DNA from: Ignavibacteriota bacterium
Lineage (GTDB): Bacteria > Bacteroidota > Ignavibacteria > UBA10030 > BY39
Length of the DNA: 64,000 nucleotides
Direction of reading: 5' to 3'
Assembly (NCBI GenBank): GCA_003327435.1
Contig: QOQV01000004.1
Span: 65,037-129,036, forward strand
The stretch's first letter is position 1. Each line of letters begins with the position of its first letter. The translations under genes were made by a program, and so were the position numbers. Below the pieces are notes generated by a model. That model had not been told where the DNA came from. It worked only from the letters and a program-made list of their open reading frames with translations, and did not search any database. Shown here piece after piece: positions 47,659-57,900 of this stretch.

Positions 47659-48908
47659 TTTCCGATAGTTGATAAAATTTTGGAAAAATTACCCAATTGT
47701 TTTTTGTTGAATCTTATTTTCAGGTAAATTTTCTGATTTCTAAATTTTCTTTCTAATATCTCACCAATTTGATATAGTTTAGAAATCACATCGTAATTTT
47801 TATGATCAGTTTCAACAATCTTCTCAATAAAATCATCGGATATCAAGTTTAATATCTTATTTTTCAAATTTGATATATTAATGTTTCTCTTCGCTGAAAT
47901 TGCAACTGAATCTTTATATTTTTTAGATAATTCAGTTAACAGGGTTCTATCTTTTAGAAGGTCAATTTTATTAAATACAAGAATTGTTTGTTTCGATTCA
48001 GCACCAAGTTCCCGAATTGTATCATTAACAACCTGAATATGCTCTTCAAACAGTGGGTGACTTACATCCACGACATGGATTAAAAGATCAGATTCAACAA
48101 CTTCAGCAAGTGTGCTTTTGAAGGATGCAATCAAATTTGGTGGTAGTTTTCTTATGAATCCAACTGTATCAGAAATTAAAATTTTCTGTGCATTGGAAAG
48201 CTTCATTAATCGAACAGTAGTATCAAGAGTTGCGAACAAGCGATCCTCAACAAAAACATCTGAACCAACAAGTGTATTCATAAGAGTTGATTTACCGGCA
48301 TTTGTGTAACCTACTAAAGCGGCTCTTAAAAAATCCTGCCGACTTTTTCTTTGAATGTATCGTTCCTGTTCGATATCTTTTAACTTCTCCTTTAAAATTT
48401 TTATCCTTCTACGGATTGCACGGCGATCTGTTTCAATCTGCGTTTCACCAGGCCCTTTTGTGCCAATTCCACCATATTGCTTGGAAAGGTGAGTCCACAT
48501 CTTTGTAAGTCGTGGCAACATATATTGAAGCTGTGCAAGTTCAACCTGCGTCATTGCTTCTTTGGTTTTTGCCCTTTTCGCAAATATATCAAGAATTAAA
48601 CCGCTTCGATCAACAATTTTGCATTTTATAATTCTTTCAAGGTTACGAACCTGTACAGCCGATAAATCGTCATCAAAAATTACAACTTGAATTCCTTTTT
48701 CCTCAACAATTTTTGCAATTTCTTCTGCTTTTCCTTTTCCGATAAAAGTTGCTGCCTCTATTCTCTGACGTTCCTGTACAACGCGTTGCAGCACTTCACA
48801 TCCTGCAGTATCTGCAAGCAATTCCAGCTCATCAAGGTAATCTCCAATTTGCTCACCGCTGATTTGTGGTAATTTTAAACCGACTACTATAGATTTTTCT
48901 TTTTCCAT
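47655..48908 (-). CDS. hflX: GTPase HflX
   Basis: The protein has 417 residues. The N-terminal HflX domain has ETIGKGKAEEI-type sequence (ATFIGKGKAEEIAKI) and GLILDIFAKRAKTKEAMTQ; the glycine-rich linker has YGGIGTKGPGETQIETDRR. The G domain has G1 GYTNAGKST, G3 DTVGF, and G4 NKIDLL. HflX binds 50S or 70S ribosomes and helps split stalled ribosomes. Length and motif order are standard. Confidence 0.95.
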   Translation of the reverse strand: MEKEKSIVVGLKLPQISGEQIGDYLDELELLADTAGCEVLQRVVQERQRIEAATFIGKGKAEEIAKIVEEKGIQVVIFDDDLSAVQVRNLERIIKCKIVDRSGLILDIFAKRAKTKEAMTQVELAQLQYMLPRLTKMWTHLSKQYGGIGTKGPGETQIETDRRAIRRRIKILKEKLKDIEQERYIQRKSRQDFLRAALVGYTNAGKSTLMNTLVGSDVFVEDRLFATLDTTVRLMKLSNAQKILISDTVGFIRKLPPNLIASFKSTLAEVVESDLLIHVVDVSHPLFEEHIQVVNDTIRELGAESKQTILVFNKIDLLKDRTLLTELSKKYKDSVAISAKRNINISNLKNKILNLISDDFIEKIVETDHKNYDVISKLYQIGEILERKFRNQKIYLKIRFNKKQLGNFSKILSTIGK

Positions 48909-48910
48909 AA

Positions 48911-51010
48911 TTATGCCTTTTTCCGATCAGCAGCGATAAACATTTCAAGCAAAGCTAAGAGCAAAACAATTATCAGAGCAATTTTCCATAGTTCCGTTCC
49001 GTAACGGGATGTAAGTATCGTTGCTTTAATATCAGCTCCTGAACTAATTAATTCTAACATATCCTTCTTTACACCCAATTTATCGAAATATTCATATAAA
49101 TCATCAACAAGAATTTTTCTAAGATCCGATTCTAAATTGTTTGTATTAACACTAATTAGATTCAGGGTATTTTTTTCATCCTTCAATTCATAAATACCAG
49201 ATAAATTTAACCTTCCAAGTTTCAAAATATTTAAATTTTCTTCTTTTCTTTCATTGATGTTCAGGATCTCTTCATTACCATCTGGATAGATAAGTTTTAG
49301 ACGAGGTTGTGTTAAGGATCTTTTCAATAATTTTATTTGAACATTTTCTCCTGTTAATTTTGATTCATTTTGCAAATTACTTGCAGCCGAATAACTTATA
49401 GATTTGTAAATCAATGGAGCGAATATTCCTTTGATTGGAAAATCAGACCAATTTAAATTGGCTGCAACCGAATAAGTAAGCACTTTACCATCACCTATTT
49501 TGGTCTCAATTAAAAAAGGATAACCGCCACTCAGAGTTATAATTTGAGTTTCTTTTTCTGTTGGTTTAAGTTTTAAAGATAAATTAATTTGTGGAGAGCT
49601 TATTGTTCTTTCACCTTTCCTGTTTTCTTCAACAAAAATACCGGTAAAGATTGGATGATCAAAGTCGATTTTGTTAAAAGAAAAACTTGTAGCGGGTGCA
49701 GTCCGTAAAATTCCATCTGCTGGCCTTAGGCCAAGTTCTGAAATAAAATTGTTAAAGCTACTTAAATCCGAGTCTTTATCTGGGAAAATAATTAAACCGC
49801 CTCCTGCTTCTACAAAATTTTTTATTCTCGAAATTCTTTCTCCAGTGATCCTATCAAACTCAAAAATCATTATTACATCGTAATTCACCAAGTTTTCTGA
49901 GAGAATTTTATCAGCCACCACTTCTTTATATTGAAATATGTTGTTGGTACTTAAAGCAAGTTTGATATATTTTGAATTATCTTCTTTTGACGAAACAATC
50001 AGTATAGAAATTTTTTCCGGTACATAGAACGAGAAATATCTACGATTATCAAGTTCAATTGCATCGCTTTCAAGTTCAACATATCCTCTATTAAAGCCGG
50101 TGTTTTTTGGTACAACCATAAATTCTACTGATGTACCAGACCAGGAATTTACATCAATACTCCTCTGAGATGAACGTACACCATTTAAATATAAACTTGC
50201 AACGAGATTTGTCTGGCCGATATTACTATAATTTTTTATATTGGCATTAATAATAACCGGTTTATTCACTTCAAAAATCTTTGTTTTTATTTCTACACTA
50301 TCCACACAGGTATTTGGAAATTCCTTTTCACCAATATTCACAATAAAGAATTTCACATCATTGCTGAATATCTGTGTTTTATTTTTATTCAGCAAGTCAA
50401 AACAATTTTTTTGAAAATCACTTATCAGGTAAACTTCTTTGTTAGCATTTTTCGAATTGCTCATTATGCGGGCAGTAATTCCTATTGCATTATCTATTGG
50501 ATAAAATACTTCTGAAATTTTACTCTCGATTATTGCCTGCTTTAAAATATGTTTATCACTAACCGGGTGGAATTCAGAATTTTCAAGCTCTGAAAGTTTT
50601 ATTAAGTAAAGTTCATCTCCGACATTGGCAAGTTCTATTATTGAGAGGGCAAAATCTTTTGCCTGTTTGAAGTATTCGCCGTTTTCATCCCGTACGCTCA
50701 TACTAAACGAGTCGTCAAAAATGAGAACGATTGTTGATGCTGCGTGCTGAGCGATTTTACAGGGAATTGTACCTTTTAGTGCTGGTCGAGAAAATGCAAG
50801 CACAATGAAAATGATTATAAGAGTTCGAATAATTAGCAATAGCAACTGTCGAAGTTTTAATCTACGAATTTGGGATTGTTGTAATTCCTTTAAAAAATTT
50901 AAAGTACTGAATTCGATGGTTTTTAATTTCCTCAAATTCAGAAGATGAATTATCACGGGTACAACAGCTGCAATCAAACCTAAGAGTGCTAATGGATTTA
51001 AAAAAGTCAT
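48911..51010 (-). CDS. BatA/VWA-domain membrane protein
   Basis: The protein has 699 residues. The N-terminus is a BatA-type membrane entry (MTFLNPLALLGLIAAVVPVI then HLLNLRKLKTIEFSTLNFL) with a second helix near 60. A von Willebrand A domain starts at ~90 with the metal-site motif IFDDSFSMS. A type-1 glutamine-amidotransferase-like segment lies further on (FVEAGGGLIIFPDKD), and a last membrane helix ends the protein. Similar proteins form Bat/aerotolerance-type complexes of uncertain function. Neighbours are HflX and the patatin-Omp85 gene. Confidence 0.83.
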   Translation of the reverse strand: MTFLNPLALLGLIAAVVPVIIHLLNLRKLKTIEFSTLNFLKELQQSQIRRLKLRQLLLLIIRTLIIIFIVLAFSRPALKGTIPCKIAQHAASTIVLIFDDSFSMSVRDENGEYFKQAKDFALSIIELANVGDELYLIKLSELENSEFHPVSDKHILKQAIIESKISEVFYPIDNAIGITARIMSNSKNANKEVYLISDFQKNCFDLLNKNKTQIFSNDVKFFIVNIGEKEFPNTCVDSVEIKTKIFEVNKPVIINANIKNYSNIGQTNLVASLYLNGVRSSQRSIDVNSWSGTSVEFMVVPKNTGFNRGYVELESDAIELDNRRYFSFYVPEKISILIVSSKEDNSKYIKLALSTNNIFQYKEVVADKILSENLVNYDVIMIFEFDRITGERISRIKNFVEAGGGLIIFPDKDSDLSSFNNFISELGLRPADGILRTAPATSFSFNKIDFDHPIFTGIFVEENRKGERTISSPQINLSLKLKPTEKETQIITLSGGYPFLIETKIGDGKVLTYSVAANLNWSDFPIKGIFAPLIYKSISYSAASNLQNESKLTGENVQIKLLKRSLTQPRLKLIYPDGNEEILNINERKEENLNILKLGRLNLSGIYELKDEKNTLNLISVNTNNLESDLRKILVDDLYEYFDKLGVKKDMLELISSGADIKATILTSRYGTELWKIALIIVLLLALLEMFIAADRKKA

Positions 51011-51034
51011 ATCTTTCTGGTGAAAATTAAGAAA

Positions 51035-53737
51035 TTAATAATCAATATCATAACCAATTGAGAAATAAAACAGCCATGGTCCTACTGAAGGAGGTGTTTT
51101 AACTTTTTTGGGGAGGAAAAAACTTCGCCCAACTGCAGCATTCACAGCACCTATCGGTGAATCGATACCAATTTGGAAACCGAATCCATGTCGCATATCG
51201 ATTAGTTTTAATTCCTGCGGTATGCTCGAAATCATACCTAAATTATATTTAAATGATGCAAAGGTTGGATAAATAATGCTAAATGGTAGTCGCATTCGAT
51301 ATTCCCCACCAAGTTGTAAAGTTTGCCTGCCACGGCTATCATACTGTCGCAAACCAAAAAACGAATTTAGTCCGCCAATTGAAAATTGTTCAGCCAATGG
51401 CAATGTAGCATCAGCAGCACCGAAATTTATCTTTATGCCTAAAGTATGCTGAAAGAACACTGTCAAATAATTCTCATAAGAAATACTTAACTTTGTGAAT
51501 GATATATTACTACCTAAACTTTTAATTCCGTTCTCATACATAATCGACAAAAACATACCTGAAGTTGGAAAGTTTGCGGAATTTTTTGTATCGATAATGC
51601 TGCCGATTTTCAAAATTGCAATGGGATATTTTTCTGGAAAATATCCACCCTCAATAAGTTTTCTTATTTCCTGCTGCTCGTATCGGTACTCAATCATAAT
51701 ATTTCCAAGGCGTTCCATTTGAGTTCCAAAACCCAGCAACCCACCATATCTAATTAATCGATATTCTCCATCCTGAACTCTTTTCCAGTACCTTTCTGAA
51801 GTTGAAACCTCATTTTTGTATGTATATATGTTGTGTGTTCGATAATATCCCATCAAGTTTAATGTAAAGTAAGTATTGAAAATCCTTCTTATTCTGTAGT
51901 CAAGTATAGCTCCTTTATCTCTATTGCCAGCGAAAGCAGATAATCCTAATTCTTCACCGTGACCACGGAAGTTAGCATCCCTTAATTCAACATTCATAAT
52001 AAATCCGCGTTCATTGTTTGCACCGAGTCCCAATCGTAATATATCTGTTGATCTTTCTTTCATTCTTACAACAATGTTAGGATTAGATTTTTCATCGCTT
52101 TGAATTTCAAGGAGAACATATTCAAACAAACCCAAACTTTTAATATTTGAAATTCCCTTTTGTGCTTTATGAATTTGAAAAACATCTCCTTTTCGTAATG
52201 GAAATTCCCTCCTAACAACATACTCAGCAGTTCTATGATTTCCTTCAAATCTTACAGTATTTATAATCCCTTCATCAATTTCGATTAATAACTCTCTAAC
52301 TGATGGATCCAGCTTAACTGACTTTACACGAGCAAGGCTATATCCTCTTTTACGATAAATTGAAATGATATCTTCTGTAACATCTACAACTTTATTAACA
52401 TTGAATTTGTGATCGACCAGTGTATAAACAATATTTTCTATTTCCGAAGTTTGCACCACAAAATTTCCGGTAATCTTTACATTTCTTATGATTGGATAAA
52501 GTTTAAAATGAAAATTTAAAATAGTATCCGACAATTCCACATAAATATCTTCAAAATCTCCACCTGAATAAATATTATTTATTAGATGTTTAAGTTTTGA
52601 AATTGAGGTAGTATTAGAACTTATAGAATTCAGAATTGAGTTTTTTAATTCCGTAGATATAGAGTCACCTAAAAAGTTGATTCTTGAAAATTGTAATAAA
52701 GAATCTGGCGCCGAGGTTTCCTTGTTATTTATTTCAGAAATTAATGACATTATAAAATTAACTTTTTCAAGAGCGGATTTTTCACCTGCTTTAATTAATG
52801 CTTCAATTTTTGAGAAATCGGATGCCAGATGATTATTTACATCTGGTTTTATAACAACATCTGCAAGTGAAAGCTGATATGCATTGGGTTGCTGCATCAT
52901 TATTGTCATCAGTTGATCAGCGATTTCCCATGGTGCAGCGTTTTCGGGTAGTTTATTTATCTCACTTGTTGAATTTACAACAATGATAATATCACATTTT
53001 TCTTTTTTTGCAACATCTACTGGAATATTGGAAATAATTCCACCATCAATTAAAGATGCTGAATCTTTTTCTACCGGAGTAAAGAGAAGAGGTATTCCAG
53101 AACTGGCTCGAAGAGCTTCAGCTAATGAACCACGATCAAATATGTATCTCTTACCGGTTGATACATCGGCGGCAACAGCTCTAAATGGAATTTTTAATTC
53201 ATCAAAACTTGTAAATGGATGATAAAGTGCCTGAAGGGTCAGGTTGTTTAAGAAATTTAAAACTTCCTGACCACTTGATATTGAAGATGGGATTATAGGA
53301 TTCAAACCGGCAAAACGAATTAATAAAAAGCCTCTTTCGCGTGCTTGTTTTTGATCAACAAAAAGATCTGTGCGTTTTGTCTCGTCTCGTAAAGAAAGCA
53401 AATCATCCCAATTTGTATTCACTGCAATGCTTTCAAGTTGTGTTGCACTGTAACCTGAACTATAGAGTCCACCTATTATTGCACCGATGCTATTACCGAC
53501 AATCAAATCGGGAATTATATTATATTTTTCAAAAACTTTTAATACCCCGATTTGAGCAAACCCTCTGGCTCCACCACCACTGAGTACAAGTCCAATTTTA
53601 GGTTTCTTGTTCAAATTTTTTTTATATATATTCTCAAAATCCAGATTATACTTATCTGCATTTATAATATATTTATTTTGAGAATGTAGCGGACAAGAAA
53701 AGAAAACAATCAAAAAAAGATATAATAACTTTTTCAC
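51035..53737 (-). CDS. patatin-like phospholipase fused to POTRA and Omp85 barrel
   Basis: The protein has 900 residues with a signal peptide (MKKLLYLFLIVFFSCPLHSQ). The patatin domain (~45-330) has the oxyanion loop SGGGARG (53-59), nucleophile S83 in GNSIG, and catalytic D231 in IDGGI. POTRA-like repeats follow (~420-590; VRFEGNHRTAEYVVRREFPLR is typical and is cited here as the stretch around residue 500). A 16-strand Omp85-type barrel forms the C-terminus, with FSIGGLNSFFGLR-like and RGRQTLQLGGEYR motifs. This is the PlpD / type Vd build, in which the phospholipase is displayed or released outside. The catalytic dyad is intact. Confidence 0.92.
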   Translation of the reverse strand: MKKLLYLFLIVFFSCPLHSQNKYIINADKYNLDFENIYKKNLNKKPKIGLVLSGGGARGFAQIGVLKVFEKYNIIPDLIVGNSIGAIIGGLYSSGYSATQLESIAVNTNWDDLLSLRDETKRTDLFVDQKQARERGFLLIRFAGLNPIIPSSISSGQEVLNFLNNLTLQALYHPFTSFDELKIPFRAVAADVSTGKRYIFDRGSLAEALRASSGIPLLFTPVEKDSASLIDGGIISNIPVDVAKKEKCDIIIVVNSTSEINKLPENAAPWEIADQLMTIMMQQPNAYQLSLADVVIKPDVNNHLASDFSKIEALIKAGEKSALEKVNFIMSLISEINNKETSAPDSLLQFSRINFLGDSISTELKNSILNSISSNTTSISKLKHLINNIYSGGDFEDIYVELSDTILNFHFKLYPIIRNVKITGNFVVQTSEIENIVYTLVDHKFNVNKVVDVTEDIISIYRKRGYSLARVKSVKLDPSVRELLIEIDEGIINTVRFEGNHRTAEYVVRREFPLRKGDVFQIHKAQKGISNIKSLGLFEYVLLEIQSDEKSNPNIVVRMKERSTDILRLGLGANNERGFIMNVELRDANFRGHGEELGLSAFAGNRDKGAILDYRIRRIFNTYFTLNLMGYYRTHNIYTYKNEVSTSERYWKRVQDGEYRLIRYGGLLGFGTQMERLGNIMIEYRYEQQEIRKLIEGGYFPEKYPIAILKIGSIIDTKNSANFPTSGMFLSIMYENGIKSLGSNISFTKLSISYENYLTVFFQHTLGIKINFGAADATLPLAEQFSIGGLNSFFGLRQYDSRGRQTLQLGGEYRMRLPFSIIYPTFASFKYNLGMISSIPQELKLIDMRHGFGFQIGIDSPIGAVNAAVGRSFFLPKKVKTPPSVGPWLFYFSIGYDIDY

Positions 53738-53759
53738 TTTCCCTTTAATAAGTATAATT

Positions 53760-54302
53760 TTATTTTTTTGTTTCCTGAAAATGAGGATTGGTTTCTTCTA
53801 AGAGTTTTTGTGTTTCATACAGTTGTATATCTCTGATAGTGTTATGAATTTTTTTCATAGCTGATTCAATTCTATCAAGCCATGCAATAATTTCAGGATC
53901 CGCTTCAAATTTTTTTCTTATCTCTTTTGTACCAAGGGAAATAACTGCCAGCGGATTATTGACACTATCCTGAAGTAACTCTGTAATCTCGTTTATAACT
54001 TTAGCGTGAATTTTTTGAACTTCAAGTTGTTTTTCAACTTCGATTCGCTTAATAGCTTCATTAACATGATCTTTTCTAATTTTTCTGAGCTGGAAGTATG
54101 CAGCAATTGCAAGCCAGAGAAAAATGAGTGAATCAAACTGCATTATGTAATCAAGGAATGACTGCTTCTCTTTGTAATGAGCGAAAAAATTATAAGAAGT
54201 TAGGAGATAATAAAGGTAAATGATCAATGCAGCAAAAACGATTGGATATTTTTCAAAGATATTTTTTATTATAGAGAAAACGCTTTTTAGAATTGAACTC
54301 AT
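53760..54302 (-). CDS. degenerate membrane kinase-like protein (DHp without His or ATPase)
   Basis: The protein has 180 residues. Two membrane helices (~20-40 and ~57-72) are followed by a long coiled helix with ITELLQDSVNNPLAVISLG. This matches the dimerisation region of histidine kinases of the (H)E(I)NNPLAVI type, but the phospho-acceptor position is D112 instead of His, and no ATPase domain follows before the stop. It therefore cannot be a normal kinase; it may be a receiver-binding scaffold or a pseudokinase. Its ATG overlaps the stop of the receiver gene by four bases. Confidence 0.7.
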   Translation of the reverse strand: MSSILKSVFSIIKNIFEKYPIVFAALIIYLYYLLTSYNFFAHYKEKQSFLDYIMQFDSLIFLWLAIAAYFQLRKIRKDHVNEAIKRIEVEKQLEVQKIHAKVINEITELLQDSVNNPLAVISLGTKEIRKKFEADPEIIAWLDRIESAMKKIHNTIRDIQLYETQKLLEETNPHFQETKK

Positions 54303-54670
54303 AGGTTTAGATTGGATTTAATTATTAGTGCAAGTTTATCAACATCTATTGGTTTGGTTACATAGGAATTAACGCCTAATTCTTTGCTATATTTCTCTGC
54401 TAAAAAATCATTAATAGCGGTAAGAAAGATAAAAGGTATATTTTCAAATTCAGAATTTTTCTTAACTATTTGATAGAAGTCGAAACCGTTCATTGGTTCC
54501 ATTCTAAGATCAGTGATTATGATATCTGGTTTAAAAGTTTTTAGGATATTCAGAGCAACTGGACCGCTTTCTGCTGGAATTACATTAAAGCCATTTTCTT
54601 TTAAACCGTCTGTAATAGCTCTTCTAAGCTCATCATCATCATCAACGAATAAAACGGAGATATTTTTCAT
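54299..54670 (-). CDS. single-domain response regulator (CheY-like receiver)
   Basis: The protein has 123 residues. Receiver with acidic cluster DDDD (10-13), phospho-site D54 in IIITDLRMEPMNG, threonine in IFLTAIND, lysine in YVTKPID. No output domain. It is paired with the histidine-lacking kinase-like protein by a four-base overlap. A TAAATTTG box lies 63 bases upstream on the same strand. Confidence 0.87.
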   Translation of the reverse strand: MKNISVLFVDDDDELRRAITDGLKENGFNVIPAESGPVALNILKTFKPDIIITDLRMEPMNGFDFYQIVKKNSEFENIPFIFLTAINDFLAEKYSKELGVNSYVTKPIDVDKLALIIKSNLNL

Positions 54671-54728
54671 AAGTTTAAATAATTTAAATTGGATAAATTG
54701 CTTATAAAATTAAAGTTATTTTGGACAA

Positions 54729-54760
54729 ATTGCAAATTTAGGTTAAGTTTTGTATATTTG
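54729..54760 (+). promoter_or_regulatory. candidate tRNA-Pro promoter (Bacteroidota type)
   Basis: ATTG (54729-54732), 20 bases, then a perfect TATATTTG (54753-54760). The predicted transcription start is about 10 bases before the tRNA 5' end. Confidence 0.6.
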
Positions 54761-54763
54761 AAA
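54733..54763 (-). promoter_or_regulatory. candidate promoter of the receiver/pseudokinase operon
   Basis: Minus strand: TTTC (54760-54763), 19 bases, then a perfect TAAATTTG (54733-54740). It overlaps the tRNA promoter on the opposite strand, so the two may compete for RNA polymerase. Pattern match only. Confidence 0.4.
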
Positions 54764-54777
54764 TCGAAGTGTTAAAA

Positions 54778-54852
54778 CGGGGTGTAGCTCAGCCCGGCTA
54801 GAGCGCTTGGTTTGGGACCAAGAAGTCGGAGGTTCGAATCCTCTCACCCCGA
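54778..54852 (+). tRNA. tRNA-Pro (anticodon UGG)
   Basis: The cloverleaf is complete: acceptor CGGGGTG pairs with CACCCCG; the D arm is GCTC/GAGC; the anticodon stem CTTGG/CCAAG holds loop TTTGGGA with anticodon TGG; a five-base variable loop; T arm GGAGG/CCTCT (one G-T pair) with loop TTCGAAT; discriminator A. The terminal CCA is not encoded. The first pair C1-G72 is typical of proline tRNAs. The rest of 54671-54972 holds only the promoters noted and AT-rich sequence. Confidence 0.97.
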
Positions 54853-54972
54853 CAAAGAAAATAAATAGAGATATAAGCACCAAGGCAAAATTTTGATGGA
54901 GGAGATTTGAAATTTAGGAAATATTTGGTATTATTCACATTGGTTTAAATTATTAATCGGAATAACAATATT

Positions 54973-57900
54973 ATGCCAAACTTCATAACCAACTCACAAA
55001 CAAAACAACTTAAAAAACGATTACTTGAACTCATTTCAAAAAGCAACGAGCTAAAATTTTTAGTTGGATTTTTCTACTTTTCAGGATTAAGGGAGTTATA
55101 TGAGGGAATCCGAGGCAACAAAAATATTAATTTAAAAGTGCTGGTTGGTTTAAATGTCAATCGCGAAATTTATGGATTAGTTGAATATGGAGAAGAAGAA
55201 AATTTATCTGATGATGAAAAAATATCAAACTATCTCTCATCATTAAAAAACTCTATTAACAGCGATTTGTTTGATACAAAAGAGTTTTACGAACAGGCAA
55301 AATTCTTTATTCAACTTATTGAAGAGAATAAATTAGTTATACGAAAAACATATTCACCTAACCACTCAAAACTTTATATTTTCAAGCTTGAAGAAGAACA
55401 AATTGGTAGGAATAAACTATTTATCACAGGCAGCAGCAATCTTACAAAAGCCGGTTTAACCCTGCAAAACGAATTTAATGTTGAAATATCAGATTACGGC
55501 TTTGAAGAAGCTGAAAAGTATTTTGACGATCTCTGGGAACAGGCTATTAAAATTACCGAAATGGATGATGTAAAAAGAAACTTAATTTTATTGCTTAATA
55601 ATGAAACATTAATAAAAGAGATAACACCATTCGAAGCTTTCTGCCTTGTTATAAAACACTACATTGAATCATATAAACAAAAGGATATAAAAAATTACTT
55701 ATTACAATTACTGAATAAACATAATTACAAAACCTACCAGTATCAACTTGATGCTGTCAAGCAAGCACTTTCAATAATCGAAGAACATAATGGAGTTTTA
55801 ATCGCAGATGTTGTTGGTCTTGGTAAAACTATCATTGCTTGTGCTGTGGCTAAACATTTGAATAAAAGAGGAGTAGTAATCTGCCCTCCCGGTTTAATCG
55901 GAGATGATAATAAGACGGAGGGTTGGAAAAAATACCTTGACCAATTTGAGCTTTCTGATTGGGATGTTAGATCTCTTGGCGATTTAGAAAAGACTCTTGA
56001 ATATGTAAATAATAAAAACGATATCGAAGTAATAATTGTTGACGAAGCACATCGTTTCAGGAATCAGGACACTCAAGGTTATGAGTATTTAAAAAACATA
56101 TGCAGGAATAGAATGGTAATACTTCTGACTGCGACACCTTTTAATAACAAACCTGAGGATGTATTATCTCTTTTAAACTTATTTATTACTCCAAAGAAAT
56201 CTACAATAACTCTCGATAACGATTTAATTTTCAAATTTAGATATTTAAACAGATTATTTGATAATTTAGCATATATAAAAAAATACCATAATTCTTCGGA
56301 TAGAAAAAAAAGGCAACGAGTTCAGACTATCTATAAAAATATCTTTGAAGAAAACGAAATTGATTTATCCAAAGTAAAAAGGAAAACCACAACTCTTGCA
56401 AAACAAATCAGAAGTGTAATTGAACCAGTTACCATAAGAAGAAATCGACTTGATTTAATAAAAAATCCGTTTTATAAAAACGAGGTAAAGGAGTTATCTA
56501 AAGTCGAAAACCCAATCGAATGGTTTTATGAACTTACATCAGAACAGTCAAAATTTTATGATGAAATTATCACAAAATATTTTGCCGATCCAGACGATGG
56601 TGGAAAATTCAATGGTGCTATCTATCGCCCTTTTGAGTATGAAGAAGGTATTGAACAAAATCTATTTGATTACGATAAAAAAAGAGACAGAGAAAAAAAT
56701 CTCGAGTACATACAACAGCGTAACTTGTTTGATATTATGCGTCGTTTGATTGTAAAAAGGTTTGAAAGTTCTTTTGGTGCATTCGAACAAAGCATAAATA
56801 ATTTTAAGAGGATAACTGAAACTGTAGTAAAATTCATTGAAAAAACCGGCAACGACAACCCACTTAATGGAGAATACATACTCGACAGAGATTTACTTGA
56901 AAGTATTGTCGAGCTGGATTCAGATGAAATCGAGAAACATTTAGTTGAGTACGAAAAACAAATCCAAGATGGGGTTTATCCCAAAAAACATAAGCGTTAT
57001 AAAATTAATAAGTTTAAGAATGGTAAAGAGTTTTTGCAAGATATTAATAGTGATATAAAACTTTTTGATGAAATCCTTGAAAAACTCAATGAATTAAATT
57101 TATTAGAAAACGATCCCAAGACACTTTGTTTGTTACAGAACATTGAGAAAAAACTTGCTGAGCCACAACAACCAGATGAACCAAAAAGAAAAATTGTAAT
57201 CTTCTCCGAATACGCAGACACTGTAAATTATGTAAGCAATAAACTGAAACAATATAAACCTGAAATATTCAAAAGGACATTAACTATTACAGGTTCTTTA
57301 CCTGAATCAAAAATTTCCATAATAAGTCATAATTTTGATGCATCATCTGAAAACCAAGCAAATGATTATGATATACTTTTAAGCACAGACAAATTAAGCG
57401 AAGGATTTAACTTAAATCGGGCTGGAATGGTAATTAATTACGATATTCCCTGGAATCCTGTACGGGTTATCCAGCGACTTGGAAGAATTAATCGGATAAG
57501 TAAAAAAGTTTTTGAAAAGCTTTACATCGTGAATTTCTTTCCCACTGAAAAAGGTGCTGAGCTTGTTCGTTCAAGAGAGATTGCACAAAATAAAATGTTC
57601 TTAATTCACAATACACTTGGTGAGGATTCAAAAATATTTGATATTGATGAAGAACCATCTCCTGCCAAATTATACAACAAAATTATGCAAAATCCAGAGG
57701 AAATTGAAGGCGAAAGTTTTGATACAAAAATGTTTCAACTGTATTACGAGTTAAAAGAAAAATATCCAGAAATTATCAAAAAACTCGATAAGCTACCAAA
57801 ACGAATTAAAGTGTGTAAACAATATCCAGAAGAAGAACTAATTGTATTTTTTAAAAAAGGAAAATTATTTGTAAAAACTGCCAGAAAAGTGGATAATAAA

